From JBPOJN01 sp052033505 (GTDB lineage: Bacteria; UBA10199; JACPAL01; GCA-016699445): a stretch of 41,247 nt of DNA. Shown piece after piece: positions 16,267 through 24,592 of the stretch (position 1 is its first letter; every line of letters starts with the position of its first letter). The stretch is taken from NCBI GenBank assembly GCA_052033505.1, contig JBPOJN010000064.1, forward strand, positions 1 through 41,247, written 5' to 3'. Position numbers and translations under genes: made by a program. Below the pieces are notes generated by a model. The model was not told the origin of the DNA. It did not search any database and was given only the letters and a program-made list of their open reading frames with translations.

Positions 16267-17018
16267 AGTTCCGTTCCGGGGGCGCTTTCTTCCGGGAGGG
16301 GCGTCGTTGCGGCGACTGCGGATTTTTCGGTTTGCTTCAAGGCTTCCATTTTTTCGTCCAAATCCTGCAAAGCCTCACGGTCGGAATCGGCGACCTCCGC
16401 CAGTTCTTCAGCCGTAGAAACCAGGTCCTCCAAGGTGAAACGTGCTTCTTCTCCCGAGGCTTCTTGTGCGCCTTGGGATTTAATCATTTCCTCGAATTCG
16501 GATAAAGGCGGCAAGTCTTCTAAATCTTTCAACCCGAAAATCTCCAGAAACGTTCCCGTCGTCGCATAGAGCAACGGTCTCCCCGCTTCTTCCTTGCGGC
16601 CCACGATGCGGATCAAGTCCCGATCGGCTAAGGTTTTCAGGACCCCGCCACTGTCAACGCCGCGGACGGCCTCGATGTCGGAACGAGTCATGGGCTGGCG
16701 GTAAGCAACCATGGCCAAGGTTTCCACCGCGGAAACGGAGAGCTTTTGGGGTTTGGGCTGGTCCAAAGCGCGGATCCAAACCGCATACTCGGGCGCGCTG
16801 CGGAACTCATAGCCTTCGGCGACTTTTTGGAGCCGGATGCCCCCGCTCCTCGACTCCCACTCGCGTTGCAATTCCGACAAGGCTTCTTCTAATTCTTTTT
16901 TCGACGGTTTTTCTCCGTTACCGACGCCCGCCGCCAAAGCCTCGATCATGTCGCTCGTGCCTAAGGGTTTGCCCGAAACGAAGATCAGCGTCTCCAAGAT
17001 CGATTTGAGGTTTTCCAT
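16263..17018 (-). CDS. scpB: Segregation and condensation protein B
   Basis: ScpB, a paired winged-helix (kleisin-interacting) subunit of the SMC-ScpAB condensin needed for chromosome compaction and segregation. It has 251 aa from ATG 17018. The core shows LKSILETLIFVSGKPL, KLSVSAVETLAMVAYRQP, RSDIEAVRGVDSGGVLKTL and GRPLLYATTGTFLEIFGL, all characteristic of ScpB. The C-terminal 60 residues are acidic and low complexity, longer than usual. The start is one base after the scpA TAA (TAATATG), with GAAGGA inside the end of scpA as ribosome binding site, so translation is coupled. A longer frame to 17054 would overlap scpA and is not preferred. Confidence 0.93.
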   Translation of the reverse strand: MENLKSILETLIFVSGKPLGTSDMIEALAAGVGNGEKPSKKELEEALSELQREWESRSGGIRLQKVAEGYEFRSAPEYAVWIRALDQPKPQKLSVSAVETLAMVAYRQPMTRSDIEAVRGVDSGGVLKTLADRDLIRIVGRKEEAGRPLLYATTGTFLEIFGLKDLEDLPPLSEFEEMIKSQGAQEASGEEARFTLEDLVSTAEELAEVADSDREALQDLDEKMEALKQTEKSAVAATTPLPEESAPGTEL

Positions 17019-17019
17019 A

Positions 17020-17769
17020 TTACATTCCTTCCGAGACCAAGGGGTCGATGACAATGCGATGAAAGACTTTTTCCTGGGCGATACGGATCAAGCGCTGCTT
17101 CGCCATTTCCAAGATCGCCAGGAAGGTCACGATGAGATCCGAACGCGAGCGATCCGATCCGGCGCTTAAGAACAATTCCTCGAAATCCACGCGGCCTTTT
17201 GATTTCAGGAAATCCGTCAGTTCCAAGATGCGTTCGGAGACGCCCGTCCGCGGCCGGCTGATTTCGTGGAACCTCTCCTGCGGGAGGCGTTTCAAAATGT
17301 CTTGGAAGGCACGCACCAGGGCCATCGCATCCGCTTCGATCACGAGTTCTCCGGGCGTGTCGTCGCGATCCTCGGAAGGTCGAGAAAAAACGTCCTGGCC
17401 CAACAGAGGCCGGCCGATCAGAGCCGCGCCGGCGGCCTTAAATTTCTGGTATTCGAGCAGGCGGCGCAGCAATTCTTCGCGCGGGTCCGCGACCTCAACC
17501 TCTTCCTCTTCGGTAACCGGCAGCAACGTCTTCGACTTGATGTAGGCCAGCTCCGCGGCCATTTCCAAAAACTCACCGGCTAAGTCAATGTCGAGCTCGC
17601 GGGCGAGCTTCAAGAATTCGAGATAATGGTCGAGCAGCCGCGAGATTGGGATGTCGTAAATGTCCAAATCCTCTTTTTTGATGAGATGCAGCAGCAAATC
17701 GAGCGGACCTTCGAAGACGTCCAGGCTGACGCGATACTCTTGGCTCGTGTTTTCGGAAATCTCAGTCAT
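17020..17769 (-). CDS. scpA: Segregation and condensation protein A (kleisin)
   Basis: ScpA, the kleisin that bridges the SMC heads and binds two ScpB. It has 249 aa. The N-terminal SMC-binding region carries the signature VFEGPLDLLLHLIKKEDLDIYDIPI, partly shown, followed by FLEMAAELAYIKSKTLLP. The C-terminal winged helix contains VTFLAILEMAKQRLIRIAQ. The ATG overlaps the trpS stop by 4 nt (ATGA) and the gene runs into scpB. This trpS-scpA-scpB arrangement is common in deltaproteobacteria-like lineages (general knowledge). Confidence 0.95.
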   Translation of the reverse strand: MTEISENTSQEYRVSLDVFEGPLDLLLHLIKKEDLDIYDIPISRLLDHYLEFLKLARELDIDLAGEFLEMAAELAYIKSKTLLPVTEEEEVEVADPREELLRRLLEYQKFKAAGAALIGRPLLGQDVFSRPSEDRDDTPGELVIEADAMALVRAFQDILKRLPQERFHEISRPRTGVSERILELTDFLKSKGRVDFEELFLSAGSDRSRSDLIVTFLAILEMAKQRLIRIAQEKVFHRIVIDPLVSEGM

Positions 17770-18764
17770 CGGAAATTCATGGCCTTTCGGACTTTCGAGA
17801 GCGTGGCTTCTGAGGCTTCACGCGCCTTCTCCGTCCCGCGTTTCAAGATGGCTTCGACGTAATCCAGATTTTTTTCCATGTCTCCGCGTTTTTTACGGAT
17901 GGGGTCCAAAAACGCGTTGATCGCCGCGGCCATGTTTTTCTTATCCTCGACGCAGCCCAATTGCGCCGACCGGCATCCTTGATCGACGGCGGCGCAAATC
18001 GCCGCATCGCTGTACAGTTTGTGATAATCGAAGATCAGGCAGATTTCGGGATTTCCAGGGTCGGTTTTACGCAGGCGCGCGGGATCGGTGATCGCGGATT
18101 TGACCTTGCGTTCGACCTCTTCCGGGGAATCGCTTAAATAAACGCCGTTATCGTAACTCTTACTCATCTTGCGCCGGTCCATTCCTAGGAGCTTCGGAGA
18201 TTCGGTCAATAAAGGCTGGGGTTCCGGCAGCGTCGGGCCGTAGAGAAAATTAAACCTACGGACGATTTCCCGCGAGAGTTCGATATGCGGGACTTGGTCC
18301 TGCCCCACCGGTACGCGCGTGCCTTCGTAGAGCGCCACGTCCGCGGTTTGCAGCAAAGGATAGCCTAAAAATCCGTACGTCGTGAGATCCTTGGTCGAGA
18401 GCTCTTGTTGCATTTCCTTGTAGGAAGGTACGCGCTCGAGCCAGCCCAAGGGCGTCATCATCGAGAGGTAGAGATGAAGTTCCGCATGCCCTTTGACGTC
18501 CGACTGCACGAAGATCGTCGCTTTTTCCGGATCGAGGCCGGCGGCCAACCAATCCAGCAAGACTTCCCGCGTCGAGGCACGCACGACGGAAGGGTCTTGG
18601 TATTCGGTCGTCAGCGCGTGGATGTCCGCGATGAAGAAGAAACACGGATATTGATTTTGGAGTTTGATCCAATTTTGGAGCACGCCGTGATAGTGGCCCA
18701 AGTGCAGCTTCCCCGTAGGTCTCATACCCGAAACGACGCGCACGTTTTGTTTTTGTTCCGTCAT
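17766..18764 (-). CDS. trpS: Tryptophanyl-tRNA synthetase
   Basis: Class I aminoacyl-tRNA synthetase charging tRNA-Trp. Length 332 aa, typical for the bacterial dimeric enzyme. The HIGH-type motif GKLHLGHYHG is near residue 20 and the KMSKS loop is present as DRRKMSKSYDNG. VPVGQDQVPHIELSREI is the family tryptophan/ATP-site region. It starts 4 bp after the M50 protease stop and overlaps scpA by 4 nt, so it belongs to a minus-strand operon. It is not near the trp biosynthetic operon in transcriptional terms. Confidence 0.97.
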   Translation of the reverse strand: MTEQKQNVRVVSGMRPTGKLHLGHYHGVLQNWIKLQNQYPCFFFIADIHALTTEYQDPSVVRASTREVLLDWLAAGLDPEKATIFVQSDVKGHAELHLYLSMMTPLGWLERVPSYKEMQQELSTKDLTTYGFLGYPLLQTADVALYEGTRVPVGQDQVPHIELSREIVRRFNFLYGPTLPEPQPLLTESPKLLGMDRRKMSKSYDNGVYLSDSPEEVERKVKSAITDPARLRKTDPGNPEICLIFDYHKLYSDAAICAAVDQGCRSAQLGCVEDKKNMAAAINAFLDPIRKKRGDMEKNLDYVEAILKRGTEKAREASEATLSKVRKAMNFR

Positions 18765-18768
18765 GCTC

Positions 18769-19425
18769 CTACCACCCCACCCATCCGGGTATGATCAGGC
18801 CCGTGACCATGCGGATCGGGCCGGCGACCAAGCCTGAGATAACGCCCGAATAGAGAGCCAAAAGCAGGATGACAAATCCCACGGGGCCTTGAAAAATACG
18901 GTGGTAACCCGCGAGATAACGGTAGGGCAAAAAAAGCTCGAGCATGTGGCTGCCATCCAAAGGCGGAATCGGGAGCAGGTTAAAAATCGCGAGCGAGACG
19001 TTGACAAGAACGCCGGTCACCAACAGCCGTAAAACGATGTCGAAGAAAGACTGCGGTAAAGACACGTGAGGCATCGCATACAGCGCGAGGCCGAAGGCGG
19101 AGGCCAAAATCATATTGGAAGCCGGGCCCGCCAACGATACTTTAAGGCTCCCGATGCGCCCGCCGCGCAAGTTGCGGTCGTTGACCGGCACGGGCTTCGC
19201 CCACCCCAAAAACAAAAACCCGGGCATCATGAACATCAAAAACGGGAAAAGGACGGTGCCGATCCAATCGATATGGGCCATGGGATTGAGCGTAATACGT
19301 CCCATGAATTTCGCAGTCCCATCACCAAGTTTATTGGCCGTCCAAGCGTGTGACGCTTCATGGAACGAAAGCGAGAAGAGAAAGACCGGGAAGAAAAATA
19401 AGAAATTCTGAAAATTTTCCAGCAT
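18769..19425 (-). CDS. Site-2 protease-like M50 membrane metalloprotease
   Basis: Integral-membrane zinc metalloprotease of the M50 (site-2 protease, YwhC/FtsH-unrelated) group. The protein of 218 aa has about five or six hydrophobic segments. The zinc motif HEASH (HExxH) is at residues 22-26 in the first helix, and the third ligand lies in the typical NLLPIPPLDGSH motif near residues 165-176. There is no PDZ domain, so it is the short, soluble-partner-free type, not RseP. The natural substrate is unknown. It is placed between mlaD and trpS in a tight minus-strand operon. Confidence 0.9.
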   Translation of the reverse strand: MLENFQNFLFFFPVFLFSLSFHEASHAWTANKLGDGTAKFMGRITLNPMAHIDWIGTVLFPFLMFMMPGFLFLGWAKPVPVNDRNLRGGRIGSLKVSLAGPASNMILASAFGLALYAMPHVSLPQSFFDIVLRLLVTGVLVNVSLAIFNLLPIPPLDGSHMLELFLPYRYLAGYHRIFQGPVGFVILLLALYSGVISGLVAGPIRMVTGLIIPGWVGW

Positions 19426-19457
19426 CTAAGTGATTTATCGAAGGGTTTTCGTGAAGT

Positions 19458-20267
19458 CTACCGCTTTGTCGCCGCTTTTTCGGTCTTTTCCAACTCCAAA
19501 TCCCGGGCCCGGGAGCGGATCACGTGTGACAGGATTTTGTTGCGCTCGACGCGCGCGAAGAGGCGGCGGATGTCGTTATAGACGCTGGGATCGGTCATGA
19601 GGGCGCCGATTGTCCCCTCGCCGCGGTTTATTTTCTGCAGGATGCGGCTGAGCTCTTTTGAAGCGGTTTTTAACTCACGCGTCGCGGCAGACACGTTGGC
19701 GGCGAGCGCCCGGTCCGGGGTTTCATAGATCACGTCGTGGATGAGACCGTTGCCGGTTTCGACTTCATGGAAAAGTCTCTTCAAAGTCTGGATGGTCTCT
19801 TCGGCCACGTCGGCCACTTTTGTGAATTTCTCGACCGCGGCGTTCACCGAGGCGCCCTCGACGCTGGGAATGAATTCACCGTCTTCCAGCTTGCGCTGGG
19901 CTTGGTCTCCCAAACTGATCAGCACGAATTTATCGCCCAACAATCCCTGCGTACTCAAAGACGCGCGGGAATCCTGACGGATCCTGTCCTGAAACTGCCG
20001 ATTGACCGTCAGGTAAATGAGGACTTCTTTTTTATTGGGATCGGGCGCGATACCGATCTCGTCGACCATGCCGACACTAACGCCCGCAAGCAGGACCGGC
20101 GCGCCGACCCGAAGACCGCTGATGTCCTTGAACGACGTCGTAAGCTCGTAGTGGCGTTTGAACAGCTGCTTCTGGCCTCCCAAAATGAAGATCACCGCCA
20201 TTGCCAGGAAAAGACCCGAAAATATGAAAATACCGACTTTGATCGATGTGGATTCGCGCGAATACAT
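19458..20267 (-). CDS. mlaD: MlaD-like MCE-domain phospholipid transport protein
   Basis: Substrate-binding, membrane-anchored component of an Mla-type ABC system that moves phospholipids between inner and outer membranes. It is 269 aa with one N-terminal membrane helix (about residues 10-30, VGIFIFSGLFLAMAVIFIL). A single MCE domain follows (FKDISGLRVGAPVLLAGVSV, SLSTQGLLGDKFVLISLG). The rest is a helical C-terminal region with a charged tail, longer than in E. coli MlaD. It is the third gene of mlaE-F-D. No mlaC or mlaB is present in the window. Confidence 0.9.
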   Translation of the reverse strand: MYSRESTSIKVGIFIFSGLFLAMAVIFILGGQKQLFKRHYELTTSFKDISGLRVGAPVLLAGVSVGMVDEIGIAPDPNKKEVLIYLTVNRQFQDRIRQDSRASLSTQGLLGDKFVLISLGDQAQRKLEDGEFIPSVEGASVNAAVEKFTKVADVAEETIQTLKRLFHEVETGNGLIHDVIYETPDRALAANVSAATRELKTASKELSRILQKINRGEGTIGALMTDPSVYNDIRRLFARVERNKILSHVIRSRARDLELEKTEKAATKR

Positions 20268-20291
20268 GGATACCTCTTTTATATAAATGGT

Positions 20292-21062
20292 CTACAGTGT
20301 GCCCTGCATTTCCCCTTTGATGAAATCCTGCACGACTTTGTCTTTCGAATTTTCTACCTCTTCTTTAGTGCCGACGAAACGAATACTTCCTTCATACAAC
20401 AAGGCCAAACGATCGCTGATGAAAAAAGCCGACGCAATATCGTGAGTGACGACGATGGAGGTGATCTTAAGCTTGGATTGAAGGTCGCGGATCACCTTCC
20501 CGATACGATGCGTATTGGTCGGATCCAGTCCGGTGGTGGGTTCATCATAAAGAATGACTTCGGGGCGTGCGGCGATCGCACGGGCCAGTCCCACGCGTTT
20601 TTTCATTCCACCCGACAGGTCCGACGGCATCATGGATTCGGTGCCCGGAAGCCCCACAAGCTCCAAAGTCTCCGCCACGATCCGGTCGATTTCGGACTCC
20701 GGATGCTTGAAATATTCACGTAAGGGGTATGCGACGTTTTCTTTAACCGTGAGTGAATCGAACAACGCCGCCCCTTGGAACAACATCCCGACGCGCCTAC
20801 GGATTTTTAGAATTTCATTGTCCGGCATGCCGACGACATTTTTGCCTTCGAAAAAAATCTTACCGCCGTCCGGGTCTATCAGGCCTAAGAGCATTTTGAG
20901 CATGACGGTCTTTCCCGTGCCGCTGCCGCCCAAAACGGTCAACGTCTCCCCACGGCGCACCGAAAGATTTAAGCCGTCGTAGATCTTTTTATCCCCGAAG
21001 GATTTTTTAAGATCCACGAACTGGATAAAGTTGTCCTGATTTTTTTTATCGGTTTCGGCCAT
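20292..21062 (-). CDS. mlaF: MlaF-like ABC transporter ATPase
   Basis: Cytoplasmic ATPase of the Mla lipid-transport ABC system. It has 256 aa. The Walker A motif is LGGSGTGKTVMLK, the ABC signature is DLSGGMKKRVGLARAIA and Walker B is EVILYDEPTTGLDP, followed by the H-loop IVVTHDIASAF. The GGMKKR form of the signature is typical of the MlaF group. Five bases separate it from mlaE upstream, and 24 bp separate it from mlaD downstream. Confidence 0.95.
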   Translation of the reverse strand: MAETDKKNQDNFIQFVDLKKSFGDKKIYDGLNLSVRRGETLTVLGGSGTGKTVMLKMLLGLIDPDGGKIFFEGKNVVGMPDNEILKIRRRVGMLFQGAALFDSLTVKENVAYPLREYFKHPESEIDRIVAETLELVGLPGTESMMPSDLSGGMKKRVGLARAIAARPEVILYDEPTTGLDPTNTHRIGKVIRDLQSKLKITSIVVTHDIASAFFISDRLALLYEGSIRFVGTKEEVENSKDKVVQDFIKGEMQGTL

Positions 21063-21067
21063 AAAAG

Positions 21068-21958
21068 TCAGAGCAGGATGAAGAGTTTAGTCAAAAAGAA
21101 ATCGGAGATGAAGATCATCAACGACGCGATCACGACCGCATACGTAGTCGCCTTACCGACGCCCGCCGTGCCGCCTTTGGTCTTCAGCCCTTCGTAACAA
21201 GCGATCAGTCCGATGAAAAAACCGAAAAAAACGGTCTTCGCCAGGCCCGAGAAATAATCGTCGACTTCGACGGTCCTCAAAATCTGATCCATGTAAAAAT
21301 TCGGCGTGACGCCCGCCTCCAAGACCGTGACAATGAGTCCGCCCATGATGCTGATGACCGATCCCATCGTCGACAGGATCGGTACGGCCAGCGTCGTCGC
21401 GAGCACGCGGGGGACGACCAATTTCTGCACCGAGTTCGCGCCTAAAGCGTCGATCGCCAGCACCTGTTCGGTCACGACCATGGATCCCAACTCCGCCGCG
21501 ATACCCGAACCCACGCGCGCGGCCAGCATCAAGGCAGTCAAGACCGGGCCCAATTCGCGCGCGATCGCGAGACCTATGATCTGTCCGATGTAGATCTTAA
21601 GCCCGAAACGCTCGAGTCCGACCGCGAACTGCAGTGCGAAAACCATGCCCGTAAAAATCGAAATCAAGCTGATCAGCGCGAAAGATTTATTCCCGATGAA
21701 AAAAAACTGCTCTAAAAACGCATGCAACGGGAAACGCTCATTAAAAAGCGACACCATCGTGGCGCGGGTCAGGTTCCAGAGCCCGCTCAAGTAATGAAAA
21801 AACGAGACCGTATTTTCGCCGACCGTGTGAAAAAAATGAATCGAAGCCTTTTCGACCACGTCTTCGACGGCCTTTTTGGAAAGCGCCGGGGCCTCTTGTA
21901 CGGTGGGCGCCTTAGTATTTTTGGGGTTATCTTTGGGGGATTTTTGTTCGGAATCCAT
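21068..21958 (-). CDS. mlaE: MlaE-like permease of lipid ABC transporter
   Basis: Inner-membrane permease of the Mla system (MlaE/Ttg2B/DUF140 family). It has 296 aa with about five membrane segments. The family signature AIARELGPVLTALMLAARVGSG (shortened here) and AELGSMVVTEQVLAIDALG are evident, as is FFGFFIGLIACYEGLKTKGGTAGVG near the C-terminus. A hydrophilic N-terminal extension of about 40 residues (Lys/Pro/Ser-rich) precedes the usual amphipathic helix. ATG 21958 overlaps the end of the upstream lipoprotein gene by 32 bp and has GAGGA about 10 nt upstream, which supports this start. Confidence 0.93.
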   Translation of the reverse strand: MDSEQKSPKDNPKNTKAPTVQEAPALSKKAVEDVVEKASIHFFHTVGENTVSFFHYLSGLWNLTRATMVSLFNERFPLHAFLEQFFFIGNKSFALISLISIFTGMVFALQFAVGLERFGLKIYIGQIIGLAIARELGPVLTALMLAARVGSGIAAELGSMVVTEQVLAIDALGANSVQKLVVPRVLATTLAVPILSTMGSVISIMGGLIVTVLEAGVTPNFYMDQILRTVEVDDYFSGLAKTVFFGFFIGLIACYEGLKTKGGTAGVGKATTYAVVIASLMIFISDFFLTKLFILL

Positions 21959-22478
21959 TCAGAAAATCCTCGAAATCCTTGATTCCGGCTCGGAATCTCG
22001 CAGGCGGTGCGAAGTAAACGAAATCATACAGACAAAAATCTTTTTTCATGACGACGGACTCCATCGCGATCGGCACTCCGTCGAGCGTCCCGCGCCCGCG
22101 AACGTGATAGGCATCGCGGCCGTCTAAGCTCCGATACCCTTCGGAGGCGATGACGGGTTTGCGAAATTTCCCGAACATGTCGTGCGCGAGCCGCGGCAAA
22201 GGTGCTTCGTCGTACTTCGGACCGCAAAGCGCGTCGACCACGATCGTCGCCTCCGCGGCATCGTTTTCGTAGACTAATTGTTTGAGTCTTTGCTTAGGCC
22301 CCGACCAAGCCGAGGGAAGTTCCGGCAGATAAAATCGCGTGTTTCCCGTCTTCACCACGCCACTGCGGTAACTCATGATGCCGCCCTGCCGATCCATGCT
22401 GAAGCAACCCGCTGCAAAAAAAATCAACGATAAGAGAAGAACGGGACGTAAGCCCCTATAAAGGTTGCATCTTTCCAT
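21927..22478 (-). CDS. Putative lipoprotein of unknown function
   Basis: Not recognised. From ATG 22478 the product is 183 aa and begins with a signal-like stretch LRPVLLLSLIFFAAGC, a plausible lipobox with cysteine near residue 22, so it is probably membrane-anchored outside the cytoplasm. The mature part contains GNTRFYLPELPSAWSG, EATIVVDALCGPKYDEAPL and DAYHVRGRGTLDGVPIAMESVV, suggesting a compact beta-rich domain. A longer frame to 22544 would overlap yggS on the other strand by 42 bp and is not preferred. It is the first gene of the minus-strand mla operon and overlaps mlaE, so a role in outer-membrane lipid handling is possible (inference from position only). Confidence 0.7.
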   Translation of the reverse strand: MERCNLYRGLRPVLLLSLIFFAAGCFSMDRQGGIMSYRSGVVKTGNTRFYLPELPSAWSGPKQRLKQLVYENDAAEATIVVDALCGPKYDEAPLPRLAHDMFGKFRKPVIASEGYRSLDGRDAYHVRGRGTLDGVPIAMESVVMKKDFCLYDFVYFAPPARFRAGIKDFEDFLNGFRTKIPQR

Positions 22479-22502
22479 GCGGGTGATAGCTTTTTTCACA
22501 CC

Positions 22503-23207
22503 TTGGCCTCTTCCGTCGAACAAAATCTTAAAGAAAACGTTCAAACTTTCCGCCGTCGCATCGAAAACGCCGCTTTGCGCTCGGGACGCAAGCCGGAGAC
22601 GGTCACTCTGGTCGCCGCTTCCAAATCCCAGCCTTCCGAAAAAATCTTAAGTATAGCCTCGGCCGGCATTACGAACTTCGGCGAAAACTACGCCCAAGAA
22701 TTGATCGATCATGCAGCCATCACTCCCGGAATCACATGGCACTTCATCGGCCATCTCCAACGCAATAAAGCCAAAGTCGTCCTTCCCCTGGTCGCGCTCA
22801 TCCATTCCGTCGACTCCCGCGACTTGGCCCTGGAGATCGAAAAACGCGCAGCGGCCTTAAATAAAATCCAGTCCGTCTTGATCGAAATCAACTTGGGCGC
22901 CGAAACCTCAAAGACGGGAATCTCTCCCGAAGAAGCCGAAACTTTAGCAAGTACCTTGAATGAACTTCCGCATGTGAAGCTCTGCGGCCTCATGACGCTT
23001 CCGCCACCGGGCGAAACGCCCGAACACAGCCGGCCTTATTTTCGCGGACTGCGGGAGATTCGGGATGCGTGGAACCAAAAAAACCTCTATAAGACGCAGC
23101 TCACCGAGCTTTCGATGGGCATGTCCCAAGATTTCGAGACGGCAATCGAAGAAGGCGCGACCTACGTACGCCTCGGCACGGCACTTTTCGGAGAGAGACT
23201 GAAATGA
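22503..23207 (+). CDS. yggS: YggS-family PLP homeostasis protein
   Basis: PLP-binding protein of the YggS/PLPBP family, with an alanine-racemase-like barrel but no known catalysis; it regulates free PLP levels. It is 234 aa. The PLP-lysine is in LVAASKSQPSEKI, followed by NFGENYAQEL, WHFIGHLQRNKAK, LIEINLGAETSKTGI, LCGLMTLPPPGE and the phosphate-binding LSMGMSQDFETAIEEGATYVRLG, partly shown. The start is a TTG at 22503; no in-frame ATG lies upstream before a stop. It overlaps proC by 4 nt, a very common pairing. It is divergent from the lipoprotein gene with only about 24 bp between starts. Confidence 0.94.
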   Translation: MASSVEQNLKENVQTFRRRIENAALRSGRKPETVTLVAASKSQPSEKILSIASAGITNFGENYAQELIDHAAITPGITWHFIGHLQRNKAKVVLPLVALIHSVDSRDLALEIEKRAAALNKIQSVLIEINLGAETSKTGISPEEAETLASTLNELPHVKLCGLMTLPPPGETPEHSRPYFRGLREIRDAWNQKNLYKTQLTELSMGMSQDFETAIEEGATYVRLGTALFGERLK

Positions 23208-24034
23208 AACAAAAAATCTCATTCATCGGTGGTGGTCACATGGGCACCGCCATCCTCAAGGCCTTAATCGCGAAGAAAATATTCCGCCCCTCCGCCATCG
23301 GCGTCTTCGAACCGGACCTCGTGCGCGGCAAGGTCCTGAAAAAATTGAAAGTCAAAATCTTCACCTCGAATCGCGAGCTCGCACGCGCTTCCGAAGTGAT
23401 TTTATTCGCCGTCAAGCCCCAGCAAATGGGCTCCGTATTGGCCGAAGTCGCGGACGAAATCGGACCGAAACACCTCCTGCTTTCGATCGCCGCCGGCCTC
23501 GACTCTTCTTACTTTTTGAAACGCTTAAGCTCCGAAAAATCCAAGCGGCGTTTCATCCGCATCATGCCAAACCTCGCTTCCTTGATCGGGGAAGGCGCCG
23601 CGGGAATCTACGCGCATCCGGACGCCACACCCGCCGATCGCCGCTTGGCGTTCAAGATTTTCTCCGCCATCGGCCGCGCGATCTTCGTAGATCGGGAGGA
23701 AGATTTGGACGCCGTCACAGCCGTTTCGGGAAGCGGCCCCGCTTTTGTTTACCGTTTCGCCGAGGCCGTCCTCGCCGCTTCCGACCGCCTAGGCTTGCCA
23801 CGGTCCACGGCCTTGCCCTTACTCACTCAAACACTGATCGGCGCCGCCCGTATGCTGGAAACCTCAAAAACTCCCATTGCGGACATGATTCAAGCCGTCG
23901 CCTCCAAAGGCGGCACCACCGAGGCAGGACTGAAAGTCTTAACCGAGCGGAACTTCGCGGAAACCGTTGAAAAAACCATCGAGGCCGCAGCCGACCGCGC
24001 TCGAACGCTCCGTCAGGAAATTCACTCTTCTTAA
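23204..24034 (+). CDS. proC: Pyrroline-5-carboxylate reductase
   Basis: Final enzyme of proline synthesis, reducing pyrroline-5-carboxylate with NAD(P)H. It is 276 aa. The N-terminal Rossmann motif is IGGGHMGTAILKAL, with LFAVKPQQM and SIAAGLDSSYFL. The C-terminal dimerisation domain contains the family signature VTAVSGSGPAFVYRFAEAV and VASKGGTTEAGLKVL. The ATG overlaps the yggS stop as ATGA, so the two are translationally coupled. Confidence 0.96.
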   Translation: MKQKISFIGGGHMGTAILKALIAKKIFRPSAIGVFEPDLVRGKVLKKLKVKIFTSNRELARASEVILFAVKPQQMGSVLAEVADEIGPKHLLLSIAAGLDSSYFLKRLSSEKSKRRFIRIMPNLASLIGEGAAGIYAHPDATPADRRLAFKIFSAIGRAIFVDREEDLDAVTAVSGSGPAFVYRFAEAVLAASDRLGLPRSTALPLLTQTLIGAARMLETSKTPIADMIQAVASKGGTTEAGLKVLTERNFAETVEKTIEAAADRARTLRQEIHSS

Positions 24035-24046
24035 ATAGAAATATTC

Positions 24047-24075
24047 TTGCACAAATGAAAACAGCCCCTTACAAT
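24047..24075 (+). promoter_or_regulatory. Sigma70-type promoter of the kinase operon
   Basis: TTGCAC at 24047-24052, a 17-bp spacer, then TACAAT at 24070-24075: four to five matches in each hexamer with ideal spacing. It lies just after proC and 45 bp before the first gene of the signalling operon. Confidence 0.6.
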
Positions 24076-24120
24076 GGTGACAAAAGTCCCACTGTCTCGT
24101 GGTGACAAGAAGCCCAATCC

Positions 24121-24567
24121 ATGGTCGATCGCATCATCAAAGTCGATGCCAACCCTCAGAACCGGATCCAAGAAGCCGATCCGGATCGGGGTCGTCGTGG
24201 GCAGAATCCGGAAGATGAGCAAGAGGAGAAGAAAAAAGACAAAGACAAGTTCGCCGCTCCGCAAAAACCGTTTTGGGAGAAATTAACAGGATCGGGAAAT
24301 CCCTCTTCGCATTTGGCGACCGGCGAACGTCCACAGACGCCCCTGGAGAAAAGACAGGAAGCCTTGCTGGCGACCTTGAATCCCGACCGGCGCCGGACCG
24401 ATGACTTGGGCTCCGAAGAAGTGACCGAGACGGGACGTTTTTTAGTGAGTTGGGGATTCGTGGATTTGCAAGGACGGCCGCGCGCGAAGGTTATCGCGGC
24501 CTATGCGTTGACCGGTATCGTTTTCGTCGTCTCTCTTTTTTTAACGTTGAACATGCTTTTCCGGTGA
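24121..24567 (+). CDS. Small C-terminally anchored membrane protein of unknown function
   Basis: Not recognised. The product of 148 aa has a highly charged, probably disordered N-terminal half (Asp/Glu/Lys/Arg-rich, residues 10-45). A middle segment of about 60 residues follows, and a single hydrophobic helix sits near the C-terminus (about residues 124-146, AAYALTGIVFVVSLFLTLNM), so it is probably a tail-anchored inner-membrane protein. It is separated by 25 bp from the kinase gene and appears to share its promoter. It could be a partner or substrate of the kinase (inference from position). Confidence 0.65.
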   Translation: MVDRIIKVDANPQNRIQEADPDRGRRGQNPEDEQEEKKKDKDKFAAPQKPFWEKLTGSGNPSSHLATGERPQTPLEKRQEALLATLNPDRRRTDDLGSEEVTETGRFLVSWGFVDLQGRPRAKVIAAYALTGIVFVVSLFLTLNMLFR

Positions 24568-24592
24568 CCGGAAGGACTTAAAGAAAAATATC

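Noticed and set aside
19737..20723. Plus-strand frame of 328 codons opposite mlaD/mlaF
   Set aside because: Shadow of two well-supported genes; rich in Phe/His/Arg/Asp with no domain.
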